This document shows positions 47,683 to 56,460 of a stretch of DNA of 64,000 bases, piece after piece. The number at the start of each line of letters is the position of its first letter. Position 1 is the first letter of the stretch. The position numbers were made by a program, and so were the translations under genes. The notes under the pieces are model-generated. The model was not told the DNA's origin. It saw only the letters and a list, made by a program, of their open reading frames with translations, and made no database searches. The stretch spans positions 310,001-374,000 of the forward strand of contig CANLWK010000002.1 of the NCBI GenBank assembly GCA_947494805.1, written 5' to 3'. This stretch comes from an uncultured Croceitalea sp. Its GTDB lineage: Bacteria > Bacteroidota > Bacteroidia > Flavobacteriales > Flavobacteriaceae.

Positions 47683-48263
47683 TTCTCAGTATTTGATTCT
47701 ACAATCTTTCTTAATTTAACCAATGATTTGTCATAAACATTGGAAGCTCCGGAAGGTTCCCAACCGCGTAGACCATCCCAGGCATAGTCTTTATAATAAT
47801 CCAACGGATATCTATTGTTGTCAAGCTTTCTCAGTGTTTCCGCTATAGGATTGATATAGTATTGTGTCATATATACATGATCAATTTTGTTCTTGGGCAC
47901 ACTTGGATGGGGATGGTTGAATACATCCCCATATCTCTGGGCATAATGTTTGTACCAACGAAAGATTTCTCTTTTATCATTGGGGTTGACCCCTCTTTTA
48001 TATTGTGATATATATTTGTACAGTTCGGCGTGAATGCCTTCGTGAATCAAAAGTGCTGCGACCCCTAAAACTGACTGATTTGTATTTTCCAAAGTTATCA
48101 CCACCTCGCCATTTTTATCTATTTTGCTTCCGTCTGTACATGCTTCGTCTGTATCATCACAATTTCCAATCTTAAAAATTAAGTTGTAATTCGGGTCTTT
48201 TACAAACTTTCCAATGGTCGACTTTAAAAGATGGTCGTTCATACCCGTCAACAGCTGATCCAA
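47673..48263 (-). pseudogene. C-terminal HExxH metallopeptidase-like part of a frameshifted lipoprotein gene
   Basis: The 196-residue open frame contains LLIHEGIHAELYKYI, a textbook HExxH zinc motif, and FNHPHPSVPKNKIDHVYMTQYYI, which could give further ligands. No ATG fits the first residues (the frame begins with TTG and DQLLTGMNDHLLK). Reading upstream in this frame continues as KDNKCVKAVLDQLL, which joins the upstream frame after IIVDYTLK if one A is restored near 48288-48290. Similar C-terminal domains occur in many flavobacterial secreted proteins (from memory). It may still be made by reinitiation, but without an export signal. Confidence 0.75.
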
Positions 48264-49234
48264 GACCGCTTTGACACATTTGTTATCTTTAAAGTATAAT
48301 CTACAATAATTTTCTCTGGGTTGGAGCTATTGCTACTCGGTTTTCTACTGGTGTAATAGGTACGCCCATTTGCACTGACCATCGCAAAGTTTTGTGAGCT
48401 GCGCGAACTACTGGCCCCAGAACTACCGCCCCTAGATACCCAGACCCACTCAGAACTACTGCCATTGTATTGGGTATGGCTATATTCAGAATAACTGCCT
48501 CGGTTGTTGTACCAATCGGTGTAGTGGTGGGTAGTCACCTGTGTATAGCCGCCATTGCCGCCCCCATTGCCACGGCCGCCACATGGGCTGGTGGGTGAGG
48601 AATAAGCTCCCGACTTTCCGCAGTTGTTGCCAGAGCAGGGTTTGGCACTGGCCTTATAGTTACAGCGTGAAGCGGTTGCAAGGCCCAATTTCTCTGTATT
48701 ATGCGGGTCAATTAGTACATCTTCAATACCACTCATCAATTCGCCTTTTTCATAGTGGTGTACATATTCCACTTGGCCCTTTAAGTTATATAAATATAAC
48801 ATGCCGTGGTAGTGTCGCTCGGCAATGTTAAAGTAGGTATACCCTTCACCCGCACTGAACGACAGCATTTTATTGACAAAGAATTTGATGCCATCTTCAT
48901 TTTTATGTGCCAACAAAGTGAAGAACTGGCCCTGTATTTCGCCCTCACCGGTAAAAGCAACAGGTTGTTTCTGTTTTATGTCAAACTCATACCATTTTTT
49001 GCCCTCAAGTGATCGCACCTGAAAGGTGTGCCAATCTACTTCAATACTTTCAATGATATGCCCGGTGGGGTCTTCAAAGCTTGACAGGCTAAAGGCCAGT
49101 TTGAACGCCTCGTTCAGGCTCAAGGGTTCTTCTACTGCCTCGTTTTGTGCAATGGGTTCTGTTTCGCAACCTGAAATTAGAAAACAGAAAATTAGGAATA
49201 GGGCAAAAAGATGCCTGTAATGACATGTGCTCAT
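48248..49234 (-). pseudogene. N-terminal part of the frameshifted lipoprotein gene
   Basis: 328 residues: lipoprotein signal (LFALFLIFCFLISGCETE; lipobox ISGC, Cys23), a globular region (about 35-195), then a low-complexity linker rich in Gly, Ser, Tyr and Asn (about 205-300, with GGRGNGGGNGGY). The last residues (ITNVSKRSWISC) are out of frame: with one base restored they become KDNKCVKAVLDQLL and continue into the HExxH frame. The intact ancestor would be a surface or periplasmic lipoprotein of about 520 residues. First gene of the minus-strand block; recN is divergent 334 bases away. Confidence 0.8.
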
Positions 49235-49514
49235 TAGTAATGGTTTTAGTGTTTAGTGTTCCACTCAAACTAGGAGCAAGGTAGATAGTGGGTCATTTTT
49301 TTCGATAAGGTGTTAGGCATTTTCGGCCAATCACCAGTATTGCAGCGAAACCTTAATTAGGCTATGGTTTTTGTCTAAAGCCAATTCTTACAACCAGAGA
49401 TGAATTGACTTATATGATAAATACATGTTGAAAGTCGTTACGGCAAATGCATACACCGTAATAAAGTTTTTGAGGATACTGTTCCATTTTTTTAATTTTG
49501 AATACCAGTGTCCC
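49235..49514. other. Intergenic region between the accessory block and recN
   Basis: About 330 bp in all before recN. Apart from the recN promoter (next entry) it has a 6-bp inverted repeat TTACGG/CCGTAA (49438-49443 with 49456-49461). No open frame of note and no RNA gene recognised. Confidence 0.5.
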
Positions 49515-49546
49515 TTGATATGTTCTAGAGAGAACTAGTATCTTTA
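49515..49546 (+). promoter_or_regulatory. recN promoter (TTG-N21-TATCTTTA)
   Basis: TTG at 49515-49517, 21 bases, TATCTTTA at 49539-49546, then 21 bases to the recN TTG start. A good fit to TTG/TAnnTTTG with one mismatch at the last base. It gives recN its own transcription despite the reversed block upstream. Confidence 0.6.
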
Positions 49547-49567
49547 CGGTTCTAAACAAATCAGGCA

Positions 49568-51229
49568 TTGCTTACCCAACTTTCAATTAAAAATTATGCG
49601 CTTATAGACGATTTGAACGTGTCGTTTGGTAATGGCTTTACTACAATTACCGGTGAAACAGGAGCTGGTAAATCTATTCTCTTGGGTGGCCTGTCGTTGG
49701 TTTTGGGCAAGCGGGCCGATCTATCTGCGCTAAAACAAAAAGACGTCAAGTGTATCATTGAAGCAGAGTTCGCCATCGCCAATTATGGCCTCAAATCTTT
49801 TTTTAAAGAGAATGATTTAGACTTTGAGCCCCATACCATTCTTAGACGTGAGATTTTACCCAGTGGAAAATCCAGGGCCTTTGTCAATGATTCCCCGGTT
49901 ACACTAAATATCTTATCCAGTTTGGGCGAACAATTGGTCGATGTCCATTCACAGCACCAAACCTTACAGCTCACAGAAAACGAATTTCAGTTTCGGGTCA
50001 TTGATGCCTTGGCCGCGAATGCAAAACCATTGACTGATTATAGAACGGAATTGTCCCTTTACAGGCAGTATGAAAAAGAGCTGACGCAGCTTTTGAGTTT
50101 TCAGGAAAGTGCTTCCAAAGAGTTGGATTATAATAGCTTTTTACTGGATGAATTGGAAAAAGCACCCTTGAAACCGGGAATTCAAGAAGTACTCGAAGAA
50201 GAGTACGAACAATTGAGCAATGTGGAGAACATCATGGAACTTTTGTCACAAGGTGACCAGTTGTTGAATGAAGAGCAGGTAGGGGTATTGAACAGTATTT
50301 CGGTTCTACAGCAGGCCGGTCAAAAACTGAGCGGTTATGGCAAACAGTTTGAGGCATTGAACGAACGTGTACAGTCTGTCGCGATAGAACTTGCTGACAT
50401 TGCCGGGGATTTAGAAAAGTTACAAGATGTTGTTGAGGCCAATCCCGCACGTTTAGAAGAGGTTAATGGGCAGTTGCAACTGTTGCACGATCTGTTTAAA
50501 AAACATCAAGCGGCTTCGGTAGATGAACTTTTGCAGATTAAAGAGGCACTTTCAGAAAAAGTAGATACTTCGGTCAATATTGAATCAAAAATTCAGGCAA
50601 AACAAGAAGAACTTGATGGGCAAGAGGCCAAACTGAACACTTTAGCATTGCAAATTACGAAGAACCGCGAAAAGGTGATCCCTCAGCTGAAATCCCTTTT
50701 AGAACAACGTTTAAATAGTTTGGGCATGCCATCGGCAAGTTTTAAGATGGACGTAACACCATCAGCCAATTTTAAATCTAACGGAAAAGATGAATTGACC
50801 TTTTTGTTTTCGGCAAATAAGGGTGGGGATTATGGTGAACTTAAAAAAGTGGCCTCAGGAGGCGAACTATCGCGCATCATGTTGACCATTAAAGCCATAT
50901 TAGCCAATTATGAGCAGTTGCCCACCTTGATGTTCGATGAGATCGATACAGGGGTATCTGGTGAGATTTCTACCAAAATGGGCGATATTATGCAAGAGAT
51001 GGGCAATACCATGCAGGTCTTTTCAATAACCCACTTGCCTCAGGTAGCTTCTAAAGGGCAGTCCCAATTTAAGGTTTACAAAGAAGAAATAGGAGAATCT
51101 ACACGAACAGGCATGCGCAAGCTAAATGATGAAGAACGCATTACGGAACTTGCTGAAATGTTGGGAGGCAAAGACCTTTCTGATTCTGCCTTGGCACATG
51201 CCAGGCAACTATTACATCTGAGCTCTTAA
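49568..51229 (+). CDS. recN: DNA repair protein RecN
   Basis: 553 residues, SMC-like. The start is TTG at 49568 (then LTQLSIKNYALIDDL), the family's normal N-terminus, with no earlier ATG in frame. Walker A GETGAGKS (29-36), a central coiled coil (about 150-370, with QPGI/KPGIQEVLEEEYEQL), the signature VASGGELSRIMLTIKAIL and Walker B LMFDEIDTGVSG. RecN holds broken DNA ends together in double-strand-break repair. Full length. Confidence 0.97.
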   Translation: MLTQLSIKNYALIDDLNVSFGNGFTTITGETGAGKSILLGGLSLVLGKRADLSALKQKDVKCIIEAEFAIANYGLKSFFKENDLDFEPHTILRREILPSGKSRAFVNDSPVTLNILSSLGEQLVDVHSQHQTLQLTENEFQFRVIDALAANAKPLTDYRTELSLYRQYEKELTQLLSFQESASKELDYNSFLLDELEKAPLKPGIQEVLEEEYEQLSNVENIMELLSQGDQLLNEEQVGVLNSISVLQQAGQKLSGYGKQFEALNERVQSVAIELADIAGDLEKLQDVVEANPARLEEVNGQLQLLHDLFKKHQAASVDELLQIKEALSEKVDTSVNIESKIQAKQEELDGQEAKLNTLALQITKNREKVIPQLKSLLEQRLNSLGMPSASFKMDVTPSANFKSNGKDELTFLFSANKGGDYGELKKVASGGELSRIMLTIKAILANYEQLPTLMFDEIDTGVSGEISTKMGDIMQEMGNTMQVFSITHLPQVASKGQSQFKVYKEEIGESTRTGMRKLNDEERITELAEMLGGKDLSDSALAHARQLLHLSS

Positions 51230-51304
51230 AGCTTTGGAGCCCTTAGTTCAGGTAATTTGTTCTTTCAGGCTTTGATGTACATGGTAAAATTTCGCTTTGT
51301 ATCC

Positions 51305-51338
51305 TTGCAACACCTGTTCGCATTTTTAAATATCTTTG
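51305..51338 (+). promoter_or_regulatory. fabI promoter (TTG-N23-TATCTTTG)
   Basis: TTG at 51305-51307, 23 bases, exact -7 box TATCTTTG at 51331-51338, then 24 bases to the fabI ATG. Confidence 0.65.
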
Positions 51339-51362
51339 CAGCTTAAATCAACTATAGAACAC

Positions 51363-52175
51363 ATGGCTTACAATCTATTAAAAGGGAAAAAAGGAATCAT
51401 TTTTGGGGCTTTGGATGAAAATTCCATTGCATGGAAAACTGCAGAGCGTGTGCACGAAGAAGGTGGAACCTTTGTACTTACAAATGCACCTATCGCAATG
51501 CGCATGGGTCAAATCAAAGCGTTGGCTGAAAAAACAGGTTCTGAGATCATTCCTGCAGATGCCACCAATGAAGAAGACCTGACCAACCTGGTCAGTAAGT
51601 CCATGGAGATTTTAGGTGGAAAGATAGATTTTGTACTACATTCCATAGGTATGTCGGTCAACGTGCGAAAAGGTAGGGCCTATACTGATGAGAAGTATGA
51701 TTTCACCACCAAGGGTTGGGATGTTTCTGCTTTATCCTTCCATAAAGTGATGCAAACGTTGTTCAAGGCCGATGCCATGAACGAATGGGGCAGTATCGTT
51801 GCGCTCACCTATATGGCTGCACAGCGAACTTTTCCAGATTATAATGACATGGCCGATAATAAGGCATACCTCGAATCTGTTGCACGTAGTTTTGGTTATT
51901 TCTTTGGTAAAGAAAAGAAGGTGCGCGTAAATACTATTTCGCAATCGCCAACACCAACAACGGCCGGACAAGGGGTGAAAGGCTTCGACGGTTTTATCTC
52001 TTATGCAGAGAAGATGTCGCCATTGGGCAATGCAACCGCCCAAGATTGTGCAGATTACACCGTTTCACTGTTTTCAGATTTGACGAAGAAAGTCACGATG
52101 CAGAATTTATTCCATGATGGGGGCTTTTCAAATACTGGGGTAAGCCAAGAGGTTATCGACGAGTTCACAGAATAA
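51363..52175 (+). CDS. fabI: Enoyl-[acyl-carrier-protein] reductase (NADH), FabI
   Basis: 270 residues from ATG 51363 (MAYNLLKGKKGIIFGALDEN). It performs the last reduction of each fatty-acid elongation cycle and is the triclosan target. The catalytic pair Tyr160-x6-Lys167 (DYNDMADNK) and the NADH region SIGMSVNVRKG are visible, as is the late SGLSxYA-like GFISYAEKMSPLGN. The start at 51336 is rejected because it would lie in the promoter. Confidence 0.97.
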   Translation: MAYNLLKGKKGIIFGALDENSIAWKTAERVHEEGGTFVLTNAPIAMRMGQIKALAEKTGSEIIPADATNEEDLTNLVSKSMEILGGKIDFVLHSIGMSVNVRKGRAYTDEKYDFTTKGWDVSALSFHKVMQTLFKADAMNEWGSIVALTYMAAQRTFPDYNDMADNKAYLESVARSFGYFFGKEKKVRVNTISQSPTPTTAGQGVKGFDGFISYAEKMSPLGNATAQDCADYTVSLFSDLTKKVTMQNLFHDGGFSNTGVSQEVIDEFTE

Positions 52176-52193
52176 CTATTAACCAATACGGCA

Positions 52194-52230
52194 AGAGGGT
52201 GTTTGAAACTAAACCTTTTGAACACCCTCT
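52194..52230 (+). terminator. Hairpin after fabI
   Basis: A perfect 10-bp stem AGAGGGTGTT/AACACCCTCT (52194-52203 with 52221-52230) with a 17-base loop, followed by ATATATATAT rather than T. It is 18 bases after fabI and ends 14 bases before the glycosyltransferase start; either an attenuating terminator or a leader structure. Confidence 0.5.
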
Positions 52231-52244
52231 ATATATATATGCCC

Positions 52245-53252
52245 ATGGACAAGCTGTCATTTTCATTTGTTATTCCCGTTTTTAACCGACCCGATGAGGT
52301 GTACGAACTGCTGGCGAGTTTGACAGAACAGTCATATGACAAAGCCTTTGAAGTTGTTTTGGTTGAAGATGGTTCGACAGAAAGCGCTGAAGCTGTTGTA
52401 AAGCAGTTTGATACACTTCAGGTCTCATATTTCTTCAAAGAGAATACAGGCCCCGGTGATTCTCGAAATTATGGAATGCAACGGGCTAAGGGAAACTATT
52501 TTATCGTTTTAGATTCTGATTGTATCATTCCACCCCAGTATTTATCAGAGGTCGAAAAAGAACTTTCATCAGCGTATGTCGATTGTTTCGGAGGCCCTGA
52601 TGCTGCACACGAGTCATTCAGTACGGTGCAAAAAGCCATAAACTATGTAATGACTTCAGTCTTGACCACAGGGGGTATCCGTGGCGCGAAAAAGGCGGTA
52701 AGTAAGTTTCAGCCCCGTAGTTTTAATATGGGTATTTCAAAGGCTGCTTTTGATGAAACCCAAGGTTTCGGAAACATACATCCTGGTGAAGATCCTGACC
52801 TCACTTTCAGAATTTGGAACGCTGGTTTTGAAACCAGGCTTTTTCCTGACGCCTATGTATACCATAAAAGACGTATCGACTGGCAAAAGTTTTACAAACA
52901 GGTAAACAAATTCGGTTCGGTTCGCCCCATTTTGAACAAATGGCATCCGAAGACCAAAAAACTGACGTATTGGTTTCCGACCATTTTCAACATCGGACTT
53001 TTCAGTGCAATGGTATTGTTTCTAATGGGATACCCGGTTATTTTCTATGTTTTTATTGGCTATTTTGTAGTGTTGTTTTTTGATGCCTTGACAAAAAATA
53101 AAAGCGTGCCCATCGCCTTTTTGGCAATTTTTGCAGCGTTAATTCAGTTTATTGGATATGGCATTGGTTTTTTAAAGTCCACATTGATACTTAACTTTAG
53201 CAATAAGCGGCCTGAAGAATTGTTTCCAAAACTGTTTTTCTCAAAAAAATAA
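52245..53252 (+). CDS. Glycosyltransferase family 2, membrane associated
   Basis: 335 residues from ATG 52245 (MDKLSFSFVIPVFNRPDEV); ATG 52239 is equally possible, and the longer TTG start at 52203 lies in the hairpin and is rejected. GT-A motifs: FVIPVFNRPDEVYELL, VEDGSTES, NYGMQRAKGNYFIVLDSDCIIP (DxD-like DSD), GEDPDLTFRIW. Two or three membrane helices fill the C-terminus (about 255-320). It probably transfers a sugar to a lipid carrier or glycan at the inner membrane; acceptor unknown. Confidence 0.9.
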   Translation: MDKLSFSFVIPVFNRPDEVYELLASLTEQSYDKAFEVVLVEDGSTESAEAVVKQFDTLQVSYFFKENTGPGDSRNYGMQRAKGNYFIVLDSDCIIPPQYLSEVEKELSSAYVDCFGGPDAAHESFSTVQKAINYVMTSVLTTGGIRGAKKAVSKFQPRSFNMGISKAAFDETQGFGNIHPGEDPDLTFRIWNAGFETRLFPDAYVYHKRRIDWQKFYKQVNKFGSVRPILNKWHPKTKKLTYWFPTIFNIGLFSAMVLFLMGYPVIFYVFIGYFVVLFFDALTKNKSVPIAFLAIFAALIQFIGYGIGFLKSTLILNFSNKRPEELFPKLFFSKK

Positions 53253-53257
53253 TTAAG

Positions 53258-54211
53258 GTGTTCAAAAAGATTTTTGGCGGATTAAATCAACGAAAGGTAA
53301 AGGTGTTTTCCGTTTTCCTTTTGTGTTCTACCTTGGCTTGGACGATAAGCCAGTTATCTGAGTCCTATGAATCTAGGGCATCTTTTGAACTGAATTTTGT
53401 CAATTTTCCTGATACTCTGCTGTTGGATAATACAGAGAAGAAATACATTGGGGCCAAGTTACGTACCAGCGGTTTTCAATTTCTGAGCTTTGGTATCAAC
53501 ACCAAAAAACTTCAAGTTGATTTAAGCGACGTAGCCTACAACAACGAAAAGTATTATTTAGATGAATCGGTTCTAAAACCGCAATTTGAGCAACAGTTTT
53601 CAAACAATGTCTCGTTGATAGAATTGGAGCGTGACAAACTGTTCGTTGACCTATACCAAGTTGTGCTTAAAGAGATACCTATCAAACGCAATATCAATTT
53701 AAATCTGTCGCCCAACCACATCCTTAAGGGCAAACTCAGTTTAAATCCTAAAGTTGCCATGATCAAAGGTCCATCAAATGAGTTGGACCAGATCAATAGT
53801 ATTGAAACGGTAACACTTACCCTAAATGAGCTCACAGATGACTTTTCGGAAACCATTGATTTAATTCAGCCCGAGTTTATTAAGCACAGTCAAATGCTGA
53901 CCAATGTAGTCACTGTTTCTGGTGAGGTCGAGCGTTTTTCAGAAAAAGAATTCAGCTTGCCCATTAAGGTCGTGAATGAACCTAAGGGGTATAATATACA
54001 GCTGTTTTCAAAAACGGTCACCTTAGTATGCAAAGCCAGTGTCGTGGCATTGAAAGATATCAATATTGACGACTTTAGCGTTATTGTTGATGGCTCAAAA
54101 ATCAGTAATGACCGCAAATCATTGAACCTTGAAGTACAACAAAAGCCGAAAGATATCTATTCGGTACGATTGTTGGAAACAAAAGTCGAATACGTTTTAC
54201 AAAAATTATGA
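53258..54211 (+). CDS. YbbR/CdaR-like domain protein
   Basis: 317 residues starting with GTG at 53258 (then FKKIFGGLNQRKVKVFSVFL). One N-terminal membrane helix (about 14-32), then an extracytoplasmic region of YbbR-like beta modules (about 45-130, 130-220, 225-317). In Firmicutes the relative CdaR regulates the c-di-AMP cyclase; no cyclase is adjacent here, so the role is open. It is five bases after the glycosyltransferase and overlaps coaE by ATGA. Confidence 0.85.
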   Translation: MFKKIFGGLNQRKVKVFSVFLLCSTLAWTISQLSESYESRASFELNFVNFPDTLLLDNTEKKYIGAKLRTSGFQFLSFGINTKKLQVDLSDVAYNNEKYYLDESVLKPQFEQQFSNNVSLIELERDKLFVDLYQVVLKEIPIKRNINLNLSPNHILKGKLSLNPKVAMIKGPSNELDQINSIETVTLTLNELTDDFSETIDLIQPEFIKHSQMLTNVVTVSGEVERFSEKEFSLPIKVVNEPKGYNIQLFSKTVTLVCKASVVALKDINIDDFSVIVDGSKISNDRKSLNLEVQQKPKDIYSVRLLETKVEYVLQKL

Positions 54212-54798
54212 TTGTAGGATTGACCGGTGGAATTGGTAGTGGTAAAAGTACGGTTGCCAAAATGTTTCAACGATTGGGGGTGCCAGTTTATGATTCTGAT
54301 GCGGCTGCAAAACAGTTGATGGTCGACTCTAAACCTGTTCGTGAAGCAGTCATGGAACTGTTTGGAACAGAAGCATATTCAGGTGAAAAGTTAAACAGAA
54401 CGTACATTGCACGGTATGTTTTTGAAGATACAGAAATGCTTCAAAAATTAAATGCAATTGTACATCCGGCCGTTAGAGCTCATTTTATAGACTGGGCAAG
54501 GCAACAAGATAATCCCTATGTGATACAAGAAACGGCCCTTATATTTGAGAACAATGCACAAACCCTATATGATGCCACTATACTGGTGACGGCTCCGCAA
54601 GATATTAGAATTCAAAGAGTTATGGATAGAGATGTGGTTCAAAAAAAGACTGTACTATCTAGAATTGCAAATCAATTACCTGATATTGAAAAAGTTGATA
54701 AAGCTGATTATGTCATCAATAACATTGATTTGGACGTGGTTGAAAAAAAGGTCTCCCAAATTCATAGTGAACTATTGGCCAAAACGAACCCTCGCTGA
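54208..54798 (+). CDS. coaE: Dephospho-CoA kinase
   Basis: 196 residues, final step of coenzyme A synthesis. P-loop GGIGSGKST (7-15), VPVYDSDAAAKQL, and IVHPAVRAHF are family marks; the lid and ETALIFE segments are intact. ATG overlaps the YbbR-like stop (ATGA). The earlier pathway gene coaBC is at 43283. Confidence 0.96.
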   Translation: MIVGLTGGIGSGKSTVAKMFQRLGVPVYDSDAAAKQLMVDSKPVREAVMELFGTEAYSGEKLNRTYIARYVFEDTEMLQKLNAIVHPAVRAHFIDWARQQDNPYVIQETALIFENNAQTLYDATILVTAPQDIRIQRVMDRDVVQKKTVLSRIANQLPDIEKVDKADYVINNIDLDVVEKKVSQIHSELLAKTNPR

Positions 54799-54813
54799 TT
54801 TTTTAACATTTTT

Positions 54814-54831
54814 GTTAAGGTTAGGTTAAAC
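54814..54831 (+). promoter_or_regulatory. Direct-repeat operator candidate GTTAA-N6-GTTAAAC (kinase side)
   Basis: GTTAA GGTTAG GTTAAAC, 11-bp period, 40 bases before the sensor kinase ATG. Identical half sites and spacing occur before the DegP-like gene (18309-18292). An inverted TTAAC...GTTAA partner overlaps its left side. Confidence 0.5.
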
Positions 54832-54870
54832 GCTCAATAGGCTGAATGTTAAATTTCTAATTTTACTTCA

Positions 54871-56454
54871 ATGAACAAGAAGCGGTTTGTACTTCTGGTC
54901 ATTTTGATGAGTCTCTCGCTTATCGGTATTATATCGGTTCAGGTATATTGGATACAGAAATCGGTAGATGATAAGAAAGAGCAATTTTCAAATGCGGTTG
55001 AAGATGTTTTGGATAAAGTGGCCGATAGGGTCGAAAGTAGGGAGCGAAATGATTACTCTGATAAACTAGCTGCCTTAATAGACAGTGTAGGTGCTCCGAA
55101 ATCTTCGCAGTTCAGCAGACTTTTTTATGTGGACCGTGATTTGAATTCCGATGAAATCAAGTTTTACGAACACGGAATCTTAGAGGAAGATTACGGCCAA
55201 ATTTCATCGATGTTCTTTGACAATGAAAATGGTGATGATTCTACCATACTTAAGAATTTTACCAGTAAACGGACGACGACTATTCTAAAAGAAGATTTTG
55301 GATTGGACGGGAAGCAGTATGCGCTAACGCCCATTCAGAAAATTGAGAAAATAGGCGGGCTTACATCAATTGAAAAAGCGCAGTACGATGATTTGTTTCG
55401 TGAAATGGCCAGCAGAAAGCCCATTCATGAGCGAATTTCAAGACAAGAAATAGAATTGTTGTTAAGCACTGAACTTCAAAATAGAGGTATAAACATTGAT
55501 TATGAATACGGTGTTTATAGCCAAGGTTTTCCGACCAAAGTGAAATCGAGAAAGTTCAAATTTTCGAACACCTCTATCTATGAGACGCCCATTTTCAGGG
55601 ATAGTGAGGGCAATCACAATTTTTCTTTACTGGTTTCTTTTCCGAAGAAGAAAAAATTCTTATTGGGCAGTATCATGACCATGGCAATTTTATCATTGCT
55701 TTTCACCTTGGTCATTGTAGTGGCCTATTCAAGTGCCATTTACCAATTGATACAGCAAAAACAGATATCGGAGATTAAGTCTGACTTTATCAACAATATG
55801 ACCCATGAGTTCAAAACGCCTATTGCGACCATTAATTTGGCGGTTGAGGCGATTCGAAATCCGAAATCGATTGAAGATAAAGAAAAGGTATTGCGTTATT
55901 TGAAGATGATCAGGGATGAAAACAAACGCATGCACGCCCAGGTAGAAAATGTACTGCGCATATCAAAGTTGGAAAAAAACCAATTGGATATCAGTAAGGA
56001 TAGGGTAGATATACACGACATTATCACCGATGCGATCACGCATGTTGAATTGATTGTTCAAGACAGAGGGGGTTATGTCAATGCGAATTTAAGAGCTGAA
56101 CGTTCAGATGTTTTGGCCAATGACATGCACTTTACTAATGTCATTGTGAATATATTGGACAATGCTGTAAAGTATTCACCTGAAGCACCTAAAATTGATG
56201 TGTACACCGAAATTGCCAAAAATTATATCATTGTCAAGGTACAAGATCAGGGTGCCGGTATGAGCAAGACGGTACTGAAGAAAGTATTTGAGAAGTTCTA
56301 TAGAGAACATACAGGAAATATACATAATGTCAAAGGGCATGGACTGGGATTGGCTTATGTCAAAAAAATAGTAGACGATCATCAAGGTGAAGTTTATGTA
56401 GAAAGTGAAAAAGGAAAAGGAAGTACTTTTTACATTAAACTGCCTTTAATTTAA
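54871..56454 (+). CDS. Sensor histidine kinase, RprX-like
   Basis: 527 residues: membrane helix (about 7-27), a periplasmic sensor region (about 28-260), second helix (about 265-287), then HisKA with phospho-acceptor His312 (NNMTHEFKTPIATINL) and HATPase_c with N box NILDNAVKYS, G1 VQDQGAGMS and G2 GHGLGLAYVKKIV. No HAMP domain is evident. It is paired with the response regulator six bases downstream. The pair resembles RprXY of Bacteroidota. The upstream repeat suggests autoregulation. Confidence 0.93.
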   Translation: MNKKRFVLLVILMSLSLIGIISVQVYWIQKSVDDKKEQFSNAVEDVLDKVADRVESRERNDYSDKLAALIDSVGAPKSSQFSRLFYVDRDLNSDEIKFYEHGILEEDYGQISSMFFDNENGDDSTILKNFTSKRTTTILKEDFGLDGKQYALTPIQKIEKIGGLTSIEKAQYDDLFREMASRKPIHERISRQEIELLLSTELQNRGINIDYEYGVYSQGFPTKVKSRKFKFSNTSIYETPIFRDSEGNHNFSLLVSFPKKKKFLLGSIMTMAILSLLFTLVIVVAYSSAIYQLIQQKQISEIKSDFINNMTHEFKTPIATINLAVEAIRNPKSIEDKEKVLRYLKMIRDENKRMHAQVENVLRISKLEKNQLDISKDRVDIHDIITDAITHVELIVQDRGGYVNANLRAERSDVLANDMHFTNVIVNILDNAVKYSPEAPKIDVYTEIAKNYIIVKVQDQGAGMSKTVLKKVFEKFYREHTGNIHNVKGHGLGLAYVKKIVDDHQGEVYVESEKGKGSTFYIKLPLI

Positions 56455-56460
56455 AGAAAC

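Noticed and set aside
48541-48831. Plus-strand 96-codon frame opposite the lipoprotein linker
   Set aside because: It is the reverse of the Gly/Ser/Tyr-rich linker region; the Cys/His/Arg-rich translation is an artefact of that composition.
52203-52238. TTG start for the glycosyltransferase at 52203
   Set aside because: The extra residues (KLNLLNTLYIY) are the translation of the hairpin and AT run; family similarity starts at MDKLSF.
54800-54840. TTAACATTTTTGTTAA as a terminator of coaE
   Set aside because: The stem is only five A/T pairs without a T run after it; a regulator site fits better.
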